Source: Acanthamoeba castellanii str. Neff (Eukaryota; Discosea; Longamoebia; Acanthamoebidae). Taken from it: a stretch of DNA of 36,283 nt. How positions within the stretch are numbered: the stretch's first letter is position 1; each line of letters starts with the position of its first letter. Below, piece by piece: positions 11,344 through 20,901 of the stretch. The stretch spans positions 23,569 through 59,851 of the forward strand of contig NW_004457724.1 of NCBI RefSeq assembly GCF_000313135.1, given 5' to 3'. The translations under genes were made by a program, and so were the position numbers. The notes below the pieces were generated by a model that did not search any database, was not told the origin of the DNA, and saw only the letters and a program-made list of their open reading frames with translations.

Positions 11344-11486
11344 TTTTATGGTCGGCCCAAAATTTTCTTGGAACAAAACTGCCTGTATTCTTTCCATTCT
11401 TTCAATTGAACCTAAAATCACTTTTCGGCCTTTTATTACACGCCTTATTCTGCGCCACAAACAACGTGTGGTCGTAGCGAGAGAGC

Positions 11487-12434
11487 ATGGAGCAGCAGGA
11501 GAAGGACCGCAGCGGGGAGCGTGCCAGTTTCGGCCCGCCGCTGGCAGCTCCCCGGTTCTACCAGCAGGAGTCGGAGAAGCTCGCGGAGCAGAGGAGGACC
11601 CGCGAGGAGCAGAGTGCGACTGCGCGCCTGCTCACTCCCAAAAACGCTACGGGTCGGCGTGGCGTTCTGCCGGCGGCGCCCCGCGACCCGCTGCGCCTGG
11701 CGCAGAGCATCGTCGCCGCCACCCGCCAGTTCGCCACACTGCCACCGCCCGTCGGGGTACCCCTTGCCCCATTCATCTTTTTAGATTTTTTATTTCTTCT
11801 ATATTCTGTGTTTAGATGTTACATATTTAAATATTAAAACAAACCCAGGAGCGGCGCTCGATTGTCCGCTGGGTAGCGACGCACCGCGACATCGTTGAGG
11901 CTGTCGCGGGGTCAATCGAGCGCGGAGCGGCCTCGTTCGACGGCTCGTCGCGACCCAAGACGGACGAGGTGGCCCTCGTGCGCGTGTTCGAATGGCTCTT
12001 TGTCGACGAGGGTCCCCACGCGTGCCTCGCATTCCTGGATGACAAGAAGCCCGGTTGTGGTGGTGAAGCCGCCATTGACGATGGTGGCGTGAGCGACGCC
12101 GACAAGAGGGAGGCATTCGCGCGGCTGAACCAGGCGGTGGCGTCCGTCGCGGTCAAGCGGCTGCGCGAGTGCCGGCTCGCGATCCCCGAGCTGCTCGCTC
12201 GGATGTGGACCAGAGTGTGGCAAGCCGCAGCAGCCGCGAGTGGTGGTGACGATGGTGCCGAGCTGGCGGCGGTCGGCCTGCTCTCGGCCATCGGCCGTGT
12301 CTATGAGCGCCTGGCCGAGCACCGTTATCGCGACTTCTTCAGCCGTCGCCTCGGTGCGAGCCCGCGTCCATGTGCAGCTCCTCATGATTCTCACTCGACA
12401 TGTGTCGTGTGTCGTGTGCTGCGTTTTGTGTGTG

Positions 12435-12474
<40 letters not shown>

Positions 12475-15279
12475 TGTGTGTGTGTGTGTCGTGCGTGTCG
12501 CGTGACAGAGCCGATCGATGACGAGCCCTTTATACGCTTCGTTGCGGACAACAAGAGCGTCGCGATCGTGGCAGGTAAGCTGGAGCCTTATGGGAATGGT
12601 GACGGTGATCCATGAGACTCATATGATCTGCGTTTTCCGTTCCGGATGCGCAGCCGGCCTCGAGCTCATCAGGGACGCCATGTACTACCGGTTTGGCCAA
12701 ATCTTTGGCCAGCGGGTGCGTCCGCTCTCGGGCTTTTCTTGCCGCGGTCATATCTGACGCGGCACTAACACCCACGCACCCACGCACACCGCACACACCG
12801 CACATACGACACACACCGCACGGCTTCGTGTCGCACCAGACCTGGACCCATCTGATGGTCAACACAGTCATCCACCCCGACCACTACATCCGCCGGTGGG
12901 CCTACTCGTCCTTGGACTTCCGCTACTGCCACGACGACCTGCGAGTCGAGATCTGCCAGGTTTGCGTCACGTGTGTGTTGTGTGTTGTGTTGTGTGTGTG
13001 TGCTCGGTCGTGCGTGTGCGGTGTGCGGTGTGCGGTGTGCGGTGTGCGGTGTGCGGTGTGCGGTGTGCGGTGTGCGTGTGTGTGTGTGTGTGTGTTTGAC
13101 ACACGGCTCGAATGGTGTCTAATGCGGTGCAACGACAGCTCAGAATGAGCCGGCTTCGCCAGGAAGAGGACCCAACCGTCAAGGCGCGCCTCCTCAAGTC
13201 CCTTACCAGGCAGTCCGGCTCCGACATGAGCCGGGTCCTGCTGGAACCCCCATTCACCGAAATGCAGGTGTGGTCTGTCGTGTGTGTCGTGTCATGCGTG
13301 TGTCGTGTGTGCGTGGCATTAATTCGTTGCGGCGTTTACTGTGGCTGTCGGCACAGAATTCGAATGGCAAGGTGGCACGTGCGGCGACAGCTCTGCTTAG
13401 CTGGATGGTCTTCGCTGGCGGCGTGAGTCTAGACCGGGAGCAAGTGGCCAGGTACCCAGCGGTCTAACATTCCACACGCTCCACGTGTCGCTGGTCTCAT
13501 TTGATTCCACCGCACGCACACACGAACACATCGCACACGCGCACCGCACACACATACACCACACACAGAGCCATCGAGATCGTCCACCCGGGCCTGCTCC
13601 CGCAGGTGCGTCGGGAGGGCAGCCTGACGGCCCAATTGCTCTGTTTCCTGGCCAACAACAGGCCGGGCTTCTCGACCAGCGCCGACGCGGCCCACTTACC
13701 GCATGACCTCCGCGAACTCTTCGCGGCCACGACCGCTGGCACTCCTCTCCCCTTCCGCCCACTCGACAAGCCCGTCCGACCCAACTCACTAACCTGTCAT
13801 GTCGTTGGCTGTGTGTCGTGTTGTGTGTTGCATGTTGCATGATCAGGTTTCGCCAAGTATAGGGAACGCGCGTTGGGCCTGGTGTCGCAGATGTGCGTCT
13901 TGGAGCGCAACGCGACCAAGCTGCTGGTGGCCATCCACGACTGGCTGCAGGCCGACGGAACGGACAAGTGGCATCGGTGCGCGCCCCCCCCCCCGCTCCA
14001 GCCCAACAATGTCGCGAACGAACGTTCGGCCGAAATGAAGCTCAAGCTCGGTTAAATCCGCCCGGGGTCGATCCAGGGCGAGCGGCCTTGTCGCGCTGAG
14101 CGCTGTCGTCAGGTCAAGACACAAGGGGCGGCCTGATGGCCAGCAGCCTCCAGTCGACCCGCTGACGGAAGATGAGGAAGAAGAGCAAGGCGACAACCTT
14201 CACGACCATAGAAACGATGATGGCGAAGACGACGATGACGACGACAACGGCGAGCGCCGGCACGATGTTGCTCCTCCGCACGATGATGCGGGTGAAGAGG
14301 GAGACGACGACGATGACGACGACGACGACGACGACATGGAGCACCAGGCAGAGCACATCAAGCAGGCCCTGGCCTACACGCCCTACGTCATCGCCTGCCT
14401 CCAAGACCCCGAGGTAAGCCGACCCCGATCAACAGCTGTTTGCATTTGAGCTCACCCACTTTGGTGCGTGCGGTCGTGTGTGTGCGGTCGTGTGTGCGAA
14501 GCCCTTGGTGCGTTACGGAGCGTGCGAGGCGATGCGGTGGATGTGGAGGTGGAGCTCGCCCGGCCAGCGGCTGACGGCCTCCAACCTCCTGGTGGACCTC
14601 GCCGCCGCCGGCACCGATCAAGGTGCACCATTCGTGCAACGCAAGGCCTTTGCCACCCTCCAGGGGCTGCTCGACGACGCCCCGTACGACGGCGAAGAGG
14701 ACATTATCTTCGCCTCGTGCGTCGCCCGACTCCAGCGCCACGACGGCCCCGACCACTCGCCCCTCCACCTCGTCATGCAACTGGCCCGAGCCGGCGGCCT
14801 TCGTGACCCCAAAGGTCCGTATGTGTCATGTGTGCGGTGTGTGCGATGGTGTGTGTCTCGGGTCGTGTGTGCGGTGGACTGACGAATGAATGTGGGAGCA
14901 GAGCGAACGATGGAGCTGGCGGAGCTGATGATGCCCGTTCTGGTGGCGAAGATGCGACACGTGCAAGGCGTGGAGCTGGTGAGCTGCATGCTGGCCGCCA
15001 TCGAGTACGTCCTGCCGCTCGGCGGGCGCTGTCCGCTGGCCCGCGAGGTGAGCCTGCTCGTGGGCCAGCGCTGGGCCGAGGTCTTCCCCCGCGCCAAGCA
15101 CTTCCGGGTAAGTTGCGCTGCTCTTCCGTCGCTCGCGCCAGCCAACCAAAAAGGTAACTAACTTCGCGTTTCGATGAAACGCTGCCGCGGCGCGCAGCTC
15201 TCGAAGCCGGCCAAGAATTTCGAGCGCAGACACGCCCTGTTGGCCGACCTCTACGACGCGCTCGAGCCACAACCGTGAA
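11487..15279 (+). CDS. Unrecognised helical (HEAT/ARM-like) protein with an acidic insert
   Basis: Not assigned to a known family. About 13 exons read consistently through GT-AG introns to about 830 residues. The first 90 residues are polar and look disordered (MEQQEKDRSGERASFGPP). Exon 2 starts at 11849 with ERRSIVRWVATHRDIVEAV. Helical segments follow: FIRFVADNKSVAIVAG, LELIRDAMYYRFGQIFG, WAYSSLDFRYCHDDLRVEI, VARAATALLSWMVFAGG, LVSQMCVLERNATKLLVAI. Exon 10 (about 14113-14412) holds an acidic insert rich in Asp, ending in a run of eleven Asp, then HIKQALAYTPYVIACLQDPE; the next exon continues PLVRYGACEAMRWM, typical of a HEAT-type helix pair. The C-terminus is FERRHALLADLYDALEPQP. The style recalls importin or adaptor scaffolds, but that is a guess. 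A split into two genes near 14055 is possible but not needed, because the phases join. Several introns are almost pure microsatellite. Confidence 0.65.
12433..12490. repeat. (TG)n microsatellite in an intron
   Basis: About 58 bases of nearly pure TG with single interruptions, inside the second intron (about 12354-12508) of the helical-repeat gene. Confidence 0.85.
13014..13095. repeat. GTGTGCG heptamer minisatellite followed by (TG)n
   Basis: About eight head-to-tail copies of the heptamer GTGTGCG, with no visible changes between copies, then a (TG)n run. It lies in the intron between about 12960 and 13142 of the helical-repeat gene. The lack of divergence between units suggests recent expansion. 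Confidence 0.85.
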
Positions 15280-15388
15280 GTGTACCAATGAAATCTCTTG
15301 CTTTTATTTTTTTGAATAGTCATCTTACCATATCTGGACACCAGTATGTTACAACATGGCACAATAGTTGCTTGTATGTAGGAGTTAG

Positions 15389-16201
15389 CTACGGCGAGGT
15401 GTCGGTCAGCGAGGCCAGGAGACACATGAACTGCACGTGGTGCGAGCAGTACAAGCTCCTGCCACACACCGCTACCGCTGCCGACCCTTGTGCCCCGCCG
15501 CACATGTTGCAGTTGCTGGCCAGCAGCATCTTCCGCAGCAGCTGCTTGGTGTTGGTCAGCCGCGCCATCGTGTGCCGCATGATCTTGACCCACGTCTCCA
15601 CCTCGATCTCGCCCAGCAGCAGCGCCCCCTCGACCGCCGATGGTGGTGCATCGGGCACGGAGTCCAGATTGGCGCTGGCCCACTCCGCATGCCGGGCCAG
15701 CAGGCTGGCGAGGCCGTAGGTCTGGGCCGTGACCAGCAGCGCCCACGACCGCGGCTGCCTGAGGAGCACGGCCTCGCACTCGAGCCTGAGCGCGGCGGGC
15801 AGGTCGTACTTGTCCACGAAGTAGAGGACCGAGTGGACGGTGGCGGGGGCCATGGGCGGTGCGTTGGGGTAGAGGCGTGCCAGGACGAGGCCGAAGTGCG
15901 GGGCGTGCAGGGGGTGCTCGCGCAGGTGGACCACGCTGTGGGTCGACTCCCGCATGCCGTTGGTGAGCATAGTGCGGAACACGGGCGACCACAGGGACAG
16001 CAGTAGGCGGTGCACGTAGTAGGTGGTGGTGGTATTGGTGTTGTTGATGTTGGTGGTGGTTGTGGATTCGTCGGAGCTATGCACAATTACGGTGATATCG
16101 CCATGGAGTGGGTCCTGCAGCTGAGGGTGAGTGCAGGTTCTTAGGGCGGTGGCGGTCATGATGGTTTTTGGCTGGACTGCTTGTTCGTTGATGATGTTCA
16201 T
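15389..16201 (-). CDS. BTB/POZ domain protein, single exon
   Basis: An intronless frame of 270 residues; most neighbours are split. The BTB core is visible: GDITVIVHSSDES, a Thr/Asn-rich spacer, YYVHRLLLSLWSPVFRTML, then HFGLVLARLYPN and VHSVLYFVDKYDLPAALRLE, which match the BTB helices with HR.LL...SPVF..ML and the KYDLP motif. BTB proteins of this layout often recruit substrates to Cullin-3 ligases (family knowledge). After a BACK-like helical part, the C-terminus has CNMCGG, then CGRSLYCSHH, a Cys/His set that could bind zinc. A TATA box at 16221-16227 lies only 20 nt above the first ATG, so translation may really start at Met15 (MTATALRTC, 16159). The upstream region is shared with the divergent U2 gene. 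Confidence 0.85.
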   Translation of the reverse strand: MNIINEQAVQPKTIMTATALRTCTHPQLQDPLHGDITVIVHSSDESTTTTNINNTNTTTTYYVHRLLLSLWSPVFRTMLTNGMRESTHSVVHLREHPLHAPHFGLVLARLYPNAPPMAPATVHSVLYFVDKYDLPAALRLECEAVLLRQPRSWALLVTAQTYGLASLLARHAEWASANLDSVPDAPPSAVEGALLLGEIEVETWVKIMRHTMARLTNTKQLLRKMLLASNCNMCGGAQGSAAVAVCGRSLYCSHHVQFMCLLASLTDTSP

Positions 16202-16220
16202 TGCTCAACCCGTACCCAGC

Positions 16221-16227
16221 CTTTATA
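16221..16227 (-). promoter_or_regulatory. TATA box for the BTB gene
   Basis: The minus strand reads TATAAAG here. With the usual spacing of about 25-30 nt, transcription would start near 16195, just inside the longest ORF. This favours the second Met codon (16159) as the translation start. Confidence 0.55.
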
Positions 16228-16403
16228 GACCCTTGCGTCATGCCATGCTCACCTCTGCCCGCTCCACCAGACACTATCAAGTTACACTGCCAACTGACAG
16301 CTGACAGCTGTTTCCTTTTGGGATATTTTACCTTTTTTGTTGGCTGAAGGACTGGACAAATCTCAAACCTTTCACTTCCCACGTTCTCCTCCCTGTTGAG
16401 GAG

Positions 16404-16410
16404 TATAAGT
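16404..16410 (+). promoter_or_regulatory. TATA box upstream of U2 snRNA
   Basis: TATAAGT lies 32 nt before the predicted U2 5' end at about 16436, the normal spacing for a TATA-driven start. Confidence 0.6.
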
Positions 16411-16435
16411 AGAGTAGTGTCAATGGAGGAAAGGC

Positions 16436-16600
16436 ATCTTCTCGGCCTTCGTGGCTAAGATCAAGTGTAGTATCTGTTCTTATCAGCTTAATCTCTGGTA
16501 GTGAGGCCATGTGCCTCACAACTCAAGATTAGACTTATTTCTTGTGGGCGCCCTGGCACCAAGTTTCCTTGCAGCTGTGCTGTTGAGGCGGTCCAGGGAG
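16436..16600 (+). ncRNA. U2 snRNA: U2 spliceosomal snRNA
   Basis: The segment beginning ATCTTCTCGGCC matches eukaryotic U2 RNA almost base for base through GGCTAAGATCAAGTGTAG and TATCTGTTCTTATCAG. The branch-point recognition sequence GTAGTA is at 16467-16472. Stem I has a TTCG loop (CGGCC TTCG TGGCT). Stem IIa pairs ATCAG with CTGGT. Stem IIb is a perfect 7-bp hairpin at 16501-16519. An Sm-like site ATTTCTTG is at 16537-16544. It is followed almost at once by a hairpin closed by CCCTGG/CCAGGG (16551-16556 with 16593-16598) whose loop region holds TTGCAG, the U2B''-type loop of stem IV. Stem III seems absent, so the RNA would be about 165 nt instead of about 188. The exact 3' end is not certain. 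Many introns in this window would need it. Confidence 0.9.
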
Positions 16601-16780
16601 CAGTGATCAGCTTCACATTTGCACATCTCCGTGAAGTTCTTAAATTGGTCCACCCCCTCTCAAAAGAAAGACAAAGCTCTGCCCCATCTCCTGTTCTTAA
16701 CTAAACGGCCAGCGTGAGAACTGGATGACTGGTTGCCTGGGGTCGTTGGTGTGAGCGCCTTAGTCGAGTGGCTACTTCGT

Positions 16781-16853
16781 CGTTCTGTAACAAAGTGGTA
16801 TTGTCCCAGGGGTAACACCCCTGGATTCGTGGGTTCGATTCCCACCAAAACAT
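16781..16853 (+). tRNA. tRNA-Val (AAC)-like gene, possibly degenerate
   Basis: A 73-nt cloverleaf can be drawn: acceptor CGTTCTG/CAAAACA, linker TA, D stem ACAA/TTGT with loop AGTGGTA, anticodon stem CAGGG/CCCTG with loop GTAACAC (anticodon AAC), variable loop ATTC, T stem GTGGG/CCCAC with loop TTCGATT. The D- and T-arm consensus (box A and box B type) is good, and a T5 run follows 30 nt downstream. Oddities are two A-C mismatches in the acceptor stem (positions 1-72 and 5-68) and G instead of a pyrimidine at position 32, so that the anticodon loop could also close into a longer hairpin. It may be a pseudogene or tRNA-derived repeat. Confidence 0.55.
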
Positions 16854-16883
16854 CATCTGCACCGCTGACGCCGTCGCCCACAC

Positions 16884-16888
16884 TTTTT
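16884..16888 (+). terminator. T5 run, likely Pol III terminator
   Basis: TTTTT lies 31 nt after the 3' end of the tRNA-like gene. RNA polymerase III stops at such runs. Confidence 0.45.
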
Positions 16889-17096
16889 ACCAACCACCCA
16901 ACACTCAACACGCGCGAGTGCGACTCGCCACGATACAGGGATGAACCGCGAAGCTTGCGAGCAGCGTGGGGCATCTTCGTCTTTGGCCTACGTGATCGAC
17001 TACACAATCGAAAGAGTGCTGCTGGGTCACGTCGTTGGCGAGCCTTTAAGAATTGAATAACTTGAAAGGTCGTGACTTGCGTTGCTGTGCTGCCAA

Positions 17097-17786
17097 TTAC
17101 ATGGGCGGGGGCAGGGTGGTGCCTTTCTTCTTGAGCGCACGCTGCTTCCTGTCGTGGTTGGCCAGGCGGCTCTTGTGACGATCCTTCAGCAGCTTCTGTC
17201 GGTCGCTCATGTCGTCGCCCGCCGGTCCGCCCCGTCCTCGTCCGCCTCGCCCTCTGCCGCGTCCACCACCGGCGCCGGCGCCTCGACCAGCTCCGCCGCC
17301 TCGCGAAGCCGATGATGATGGAGCTGCAGCTGGCGGCTGTTTCCCTCGTCCGACGCTACCGCGTCCACGTCCGGCTACAGGCGCTCGGCCCGGGGCGAGC
17401 CCAGGCCGACGTCGCTGCTGGGTGGAGCCGTCATCGTCATCGTCTTCGTTGTCGTCTCCGTTTTCGTTGTTGCCCTCGCCGGCGGCCTTGGCCGCGGAGG
17501 ACTCGTCGTTGTCGTTGGCGTCGTCCGCGTCGCGCTGTCGCAGGGTCGGGCGGTTGGGGTTCGGCTGAATCGGGTCCAGACCCTCGCCATCGGCGTCACC
17601 GACGGCCTGGAAGGTGTCGTAGGAGTCGTCGTATTCGTCTTCGTACTCGTACTGCTCGTACGTGCGCCGCAGCTGCTTCACCTCGCTCTTTTGCGCCATC
17701 AGCTTGAGCGCGCCCACTTGTTTCCTGGACGTCACACGCACCGATCAAGTCAGGCCGACGCATCACACGCAATACTGTGTGCTGTG

Positions 17787-17826
<40 letters not shown>

Positions 17827-18408
17827 GGGCGTGTGCGGTGCGCCTGCGTACTTCTTGCCGTGCAGAACGCGGACGTTGCTCAAGTCTTCGTCGTCGAAGA
17901 TGTTCCTTCGCTCGGGCTGGGCCGGCTGAGCAGGCTGCGCTGCTGCAGCCTGGGCCTGAGCGGGCCTGGCGGCCGTGGCGGCCGCGACGACGGGCTTGGC
18001 CGGGAGGGGCATGTTGCGCTTGAGCGACGTGAGGGCGGCCGGGAGCGCGTTGGTGAGGAGCGCATCTATCACCGCCTCGGCGCTGTCCTCGAAATAGTGG
18101 AGGCACGCCGCGATGAAGCCCTCGCCCAGCTCAGGGAACAGGTCACGCACCTGCGTGATCAGCGATGCTCGGCTCGCGTCCTGTTCATGCACGATCGCAC
18201 CAGTGCGCGGGATGAGTTATGGGACTCGTGTCGTGTTGTGTGTGTGGAGAGCGCACCACTTCGAAGGCGGCCGAGGCTGCGGAGGAGGGCTGCGCGCTCG
18301 CCGCGGCCGGCGTCGCCACGGAGAGGCCGCAGAGGGACTGGATGATGGCCACCACCCAGTCAAAGCGAGTAGCGTCCCTGTGTGCGTGTGTGCGTGTGTG
18401 CGTGTGTG

Positions 18409-18445
<37 letters not shown>

Positions 18446-20750
18446 GTGCGTGTGTCAGAGAGAGGGAGAGAGGGAGAGACGTGGGCTGGAGCCGAGGAAA
18501 AGGAGAGGGGGGACAGGTACAGTTTCGATCGAACGCTCTCGAGCGTCTCGAGAAGCGGGAAGTTGAAGCCGATATCGCGGATGAAGGTGGTCTCACCCTC
18601 AGTGCCGGTAAGCGCTTGCAGCAGGTTCAGCAACTGGTCGGCCAAACCATGGTTGTCTTTGCCCTTGCCTGCTTCCACGCAATTAGGGAATCAACAGATC
18701 GTTCATAATAATGATAATAATAAACAAATAATTAAAGTAGAAAGAAGTACGCACCCTTGCCGTCATCTCGCTGCTTGCCCTTCCTGTCGGCCTGGCCATT
18801 GCTTCCTGTGAACACAACATTAAAGTCAATATTCGCATTAGATGAGAAAAGAACGAAAAAGACGACAAAGAGAGAAGGGAAGATCGGAAAGAGAGAGAGA
18901 GAGGAGGGCACATCACCTGTTCCATGGAGAAGCGGCTCCACGTAGTACTGCTGCAGAAGGGTGTAGCCCACGGCAACGAGGTAGCTCTTCGCCCGCTGGA
19001 GGTAAGCTTGCCGCCGCGCTGCATTCACACCGCATGTCAGTCTTGCGCGCCGCCTTCTTAACAATAGCGATGATGAAAGAACGAAAGAACGAAAGAAAGA
19101 ACGAACCTTGCTGGCCGGGCGGGACGGTGATGCGGAACAGGTGGGGCAGGACCTGGTCGTAGAGCTGAGCGAGGAGCGCGACGTCGAGGCCCTCCTTGAA
19201 GAGGGCGGCCGACTCGGGGTGGATGCGCAGGAAGGCGTAGAGGGTGGCGAGGATGTCCTGCAGGTAGTACTCGACGTCGCACAGCTGGTCCACCTGGTCT
19301 TCGTCGTCGAAGGTCCTTCCCTGCGGGCCGGCCTCCTTGATCAACTGCTGCAGCCGCCTCTCCACTTCCTGATTGGGGGGAAAGAATGCATGGAATGTGA
19401 GAGGCAAGACCGACGAAATTGATTGGAGATGACCAGAGGAAGACGGAGATGGCGACGCCTTCAATGGAAGCGTAATAGAAGAGGTACGTGCCTGCACGAC
19501 GCGGGAGATGATGGGCACGGCCTGCTTGAGATCATCCTTGTACTTGGGCTGAAGATTGAGCAGCGACGACACCAATCGGTTCACCTCCTGCAAAGCCGAA
19601 CGAAAACGAAAATTAGGAAATGAAAATGAAAACAGAGAAAGAAAGAATGAGAAAGGTACCTTGGCGTTGTAGGAGCCGTAGAGGGTGCAGATGTCGAAAA
19701 TCTTGGGTACGTCAAAGATCCACTTGTCGTAGACCAGATCGGCAAAGTACCGCGCGTCCATGAAGTCCGTCGCCGACTCCCGGTTGGTCGACATGCGGAG
19801 CAACACTAAACCCAGGCACACACGGCACACGACACACACGACACGGCACGACACACACGACACAGAGAAGCACCACTCGTGTGTGAGAATTTCAAGTATG
19901 CAACTCTGTGGCAGGAAGAAGTATGTTACCCTTGAAGACCTTGACGAACACGGAGAAGTAGGTGGACTGGGGATCGAGGGCCGGGCTCGAGCTGTCGTCG
20001 CCGCCGTTGCCGTCGAACGCGCGGCGCGCGTAGCGGAGGAAGGAGTCGATGAGGCGCAGCAGGCGCGGGTCGAAGATGATGTGGCTCCAGAACACGTGGT
20101 ACTTCTGGCGCAGAAGGCGCGACAGGTCGGCGTCGAGCACCTCAAGCACCGCCTGCGATCCGGCCAGTCGCTCCTCTGCCGATGCAATGACCCAATCTGA
20201 GTCAGTTTGACACGTCACGTCGCACACGCGCGCATGCACCACCGCACACGCACACTCACACGCACACGCGTTGGAAGGTACCGGTGAGGGAGAGGTTGTC
20301 CTGGGGCAGGAAGGGCGGCAGCTGGAGGGTGGGGTCGAGCCAGTGTGCGGAGAGGTCGGCCACCCGAGTGAGCTGGCCCGGCGTGGAGCCCTTCACGTAG
20401 CTGCTCGAGGTCTCCACGCTCACTCCCGACCCGCGCTTCTCGACATCTCGTCGCTGTATCTCCTCCTCCATCTGTCTCTCTTGATCCTGAAAGTGTAGCG
20501 TGTTCCGCGATGAGACTAAGATTTGTGTAGCAGAAAGCTCCAAGTGCAATGAAGCAACGGATTGAACAATTGGGGATCAATGTACGTGTTTGAGTTGTTG
20601 CTGCTGCTGTTCAATGTCGCGCTTGGTCAAGGATGGTGCAGTGCCGAAGCCAGGGGGCGGGCCGCCCCTCTTACGCTGCGCACCCTGCTGCGGCCGTCCG
20701 CCGCCCGTGCCTCTGCCGCGCTGATTGCCACCTCCACCCCTTTGACTCAT
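17097..20750 (-). CDS. ASCC2: Activating signal cointegrator 1 complex subunit 2 (ASCC2), CUE domain
   Basis: ASCC2 binds K63-linked ubiquitin and works with the ASCC3 helicase in alkylation repair and in clearing collided ribosomes. The N-terminus (start 20748-20750) is Gly/Arg-rich (MSQRGGGGNQRGRG) with a short Gln run. The ASCC3-binding region follows: YHVFWSHIIFDPRLLRLIDS, VLLRMSTNRESATDFMDA, FADLVYDKWIFDVPKIFDIC and LYGSYNAK, close to human ASCC2. Then come VEYYLQDILATLYAFLRIHP and ALTGTEGETTFIRDIGFN. The CUE domain is LITQVRDLFPELGEGFIAA, CLHYFEDSAEAVIDALL. An acidic stretch and a long RGRGG-rich tail precede HKSRLANHDRKQRALKKKG, the conserved ASCC2 C-terminus. About ten or more introns, two of them long TG/CA repeats. 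It is divergent from FKBP across 151 bp. Confidence 0.93.
17777..17825. repeat. (TG)n microsatellite in an ASCC2 intron
   Basis: About 49 bases of nearly pure TG on the plus strand (CA in the transcript), in the ASCC2 intron just downstream of the exon encoding FDDEDLSNVRVLHGKK. Confidence 0.85.
18380..18449. repeat. (TG)n microsatellite in an ASCC2 intron
   Basis: About 70 bases of TG with CG interruptions, followed by a GA-rich tract to about 18480, in an ASCC2 intron. Confidence 0.85.
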
Positions 20751-20901
20751 CTTTCCAATTGCACGCGGATTGATTTGATTTTTTGCAAGCCAAATAAATA
20801 AATAGATAAATAAATCTTGCTTCACAAAAAGTAAAACGGGAAAAACGACAGATTTGCGGCATATCAGAAAAACAGTAATCAAAATCCAGCACAGTCAAGA
20901 G

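Larger units (their letters stand above)
11036..11486. other. Divergent intergenic region, RNR / helical-repeat gene
   Basis: About 450 bp with no convincing ORF. It holds the three E2F-like motifs reported separately and an AT-richer stretch from about 11340 to 11460. No clear TATA box was found for either gene. Confidence 0.6.
16202..17096. other. Gene-free stretch between BTB and ASCC2, holding RNA genes
   Basis: About 900 bp with no believable protein gene. It contains the BTB TATA box, the U2 snRNA gene with its own TATA box, the tRNA-like gene and a T5 run. The remainder (about 16605-16780 and 16890-17096) shows nothing I recognise. Confidence 0.7.

Noticed and set aside
13978..14112. 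Gene boundary inside the helical-repeat gene
   Set aside because: A stop occurs in the read-through frame at about 14053, but a GT-AG intron removes it with matching phase, so one gene is the simpler model.
16733..17056. Plus-strand ORF of 107 codons
   Set aside because: It runs through the tRNA-like gene; the apparent peptide is a translation of tRNA sequence.
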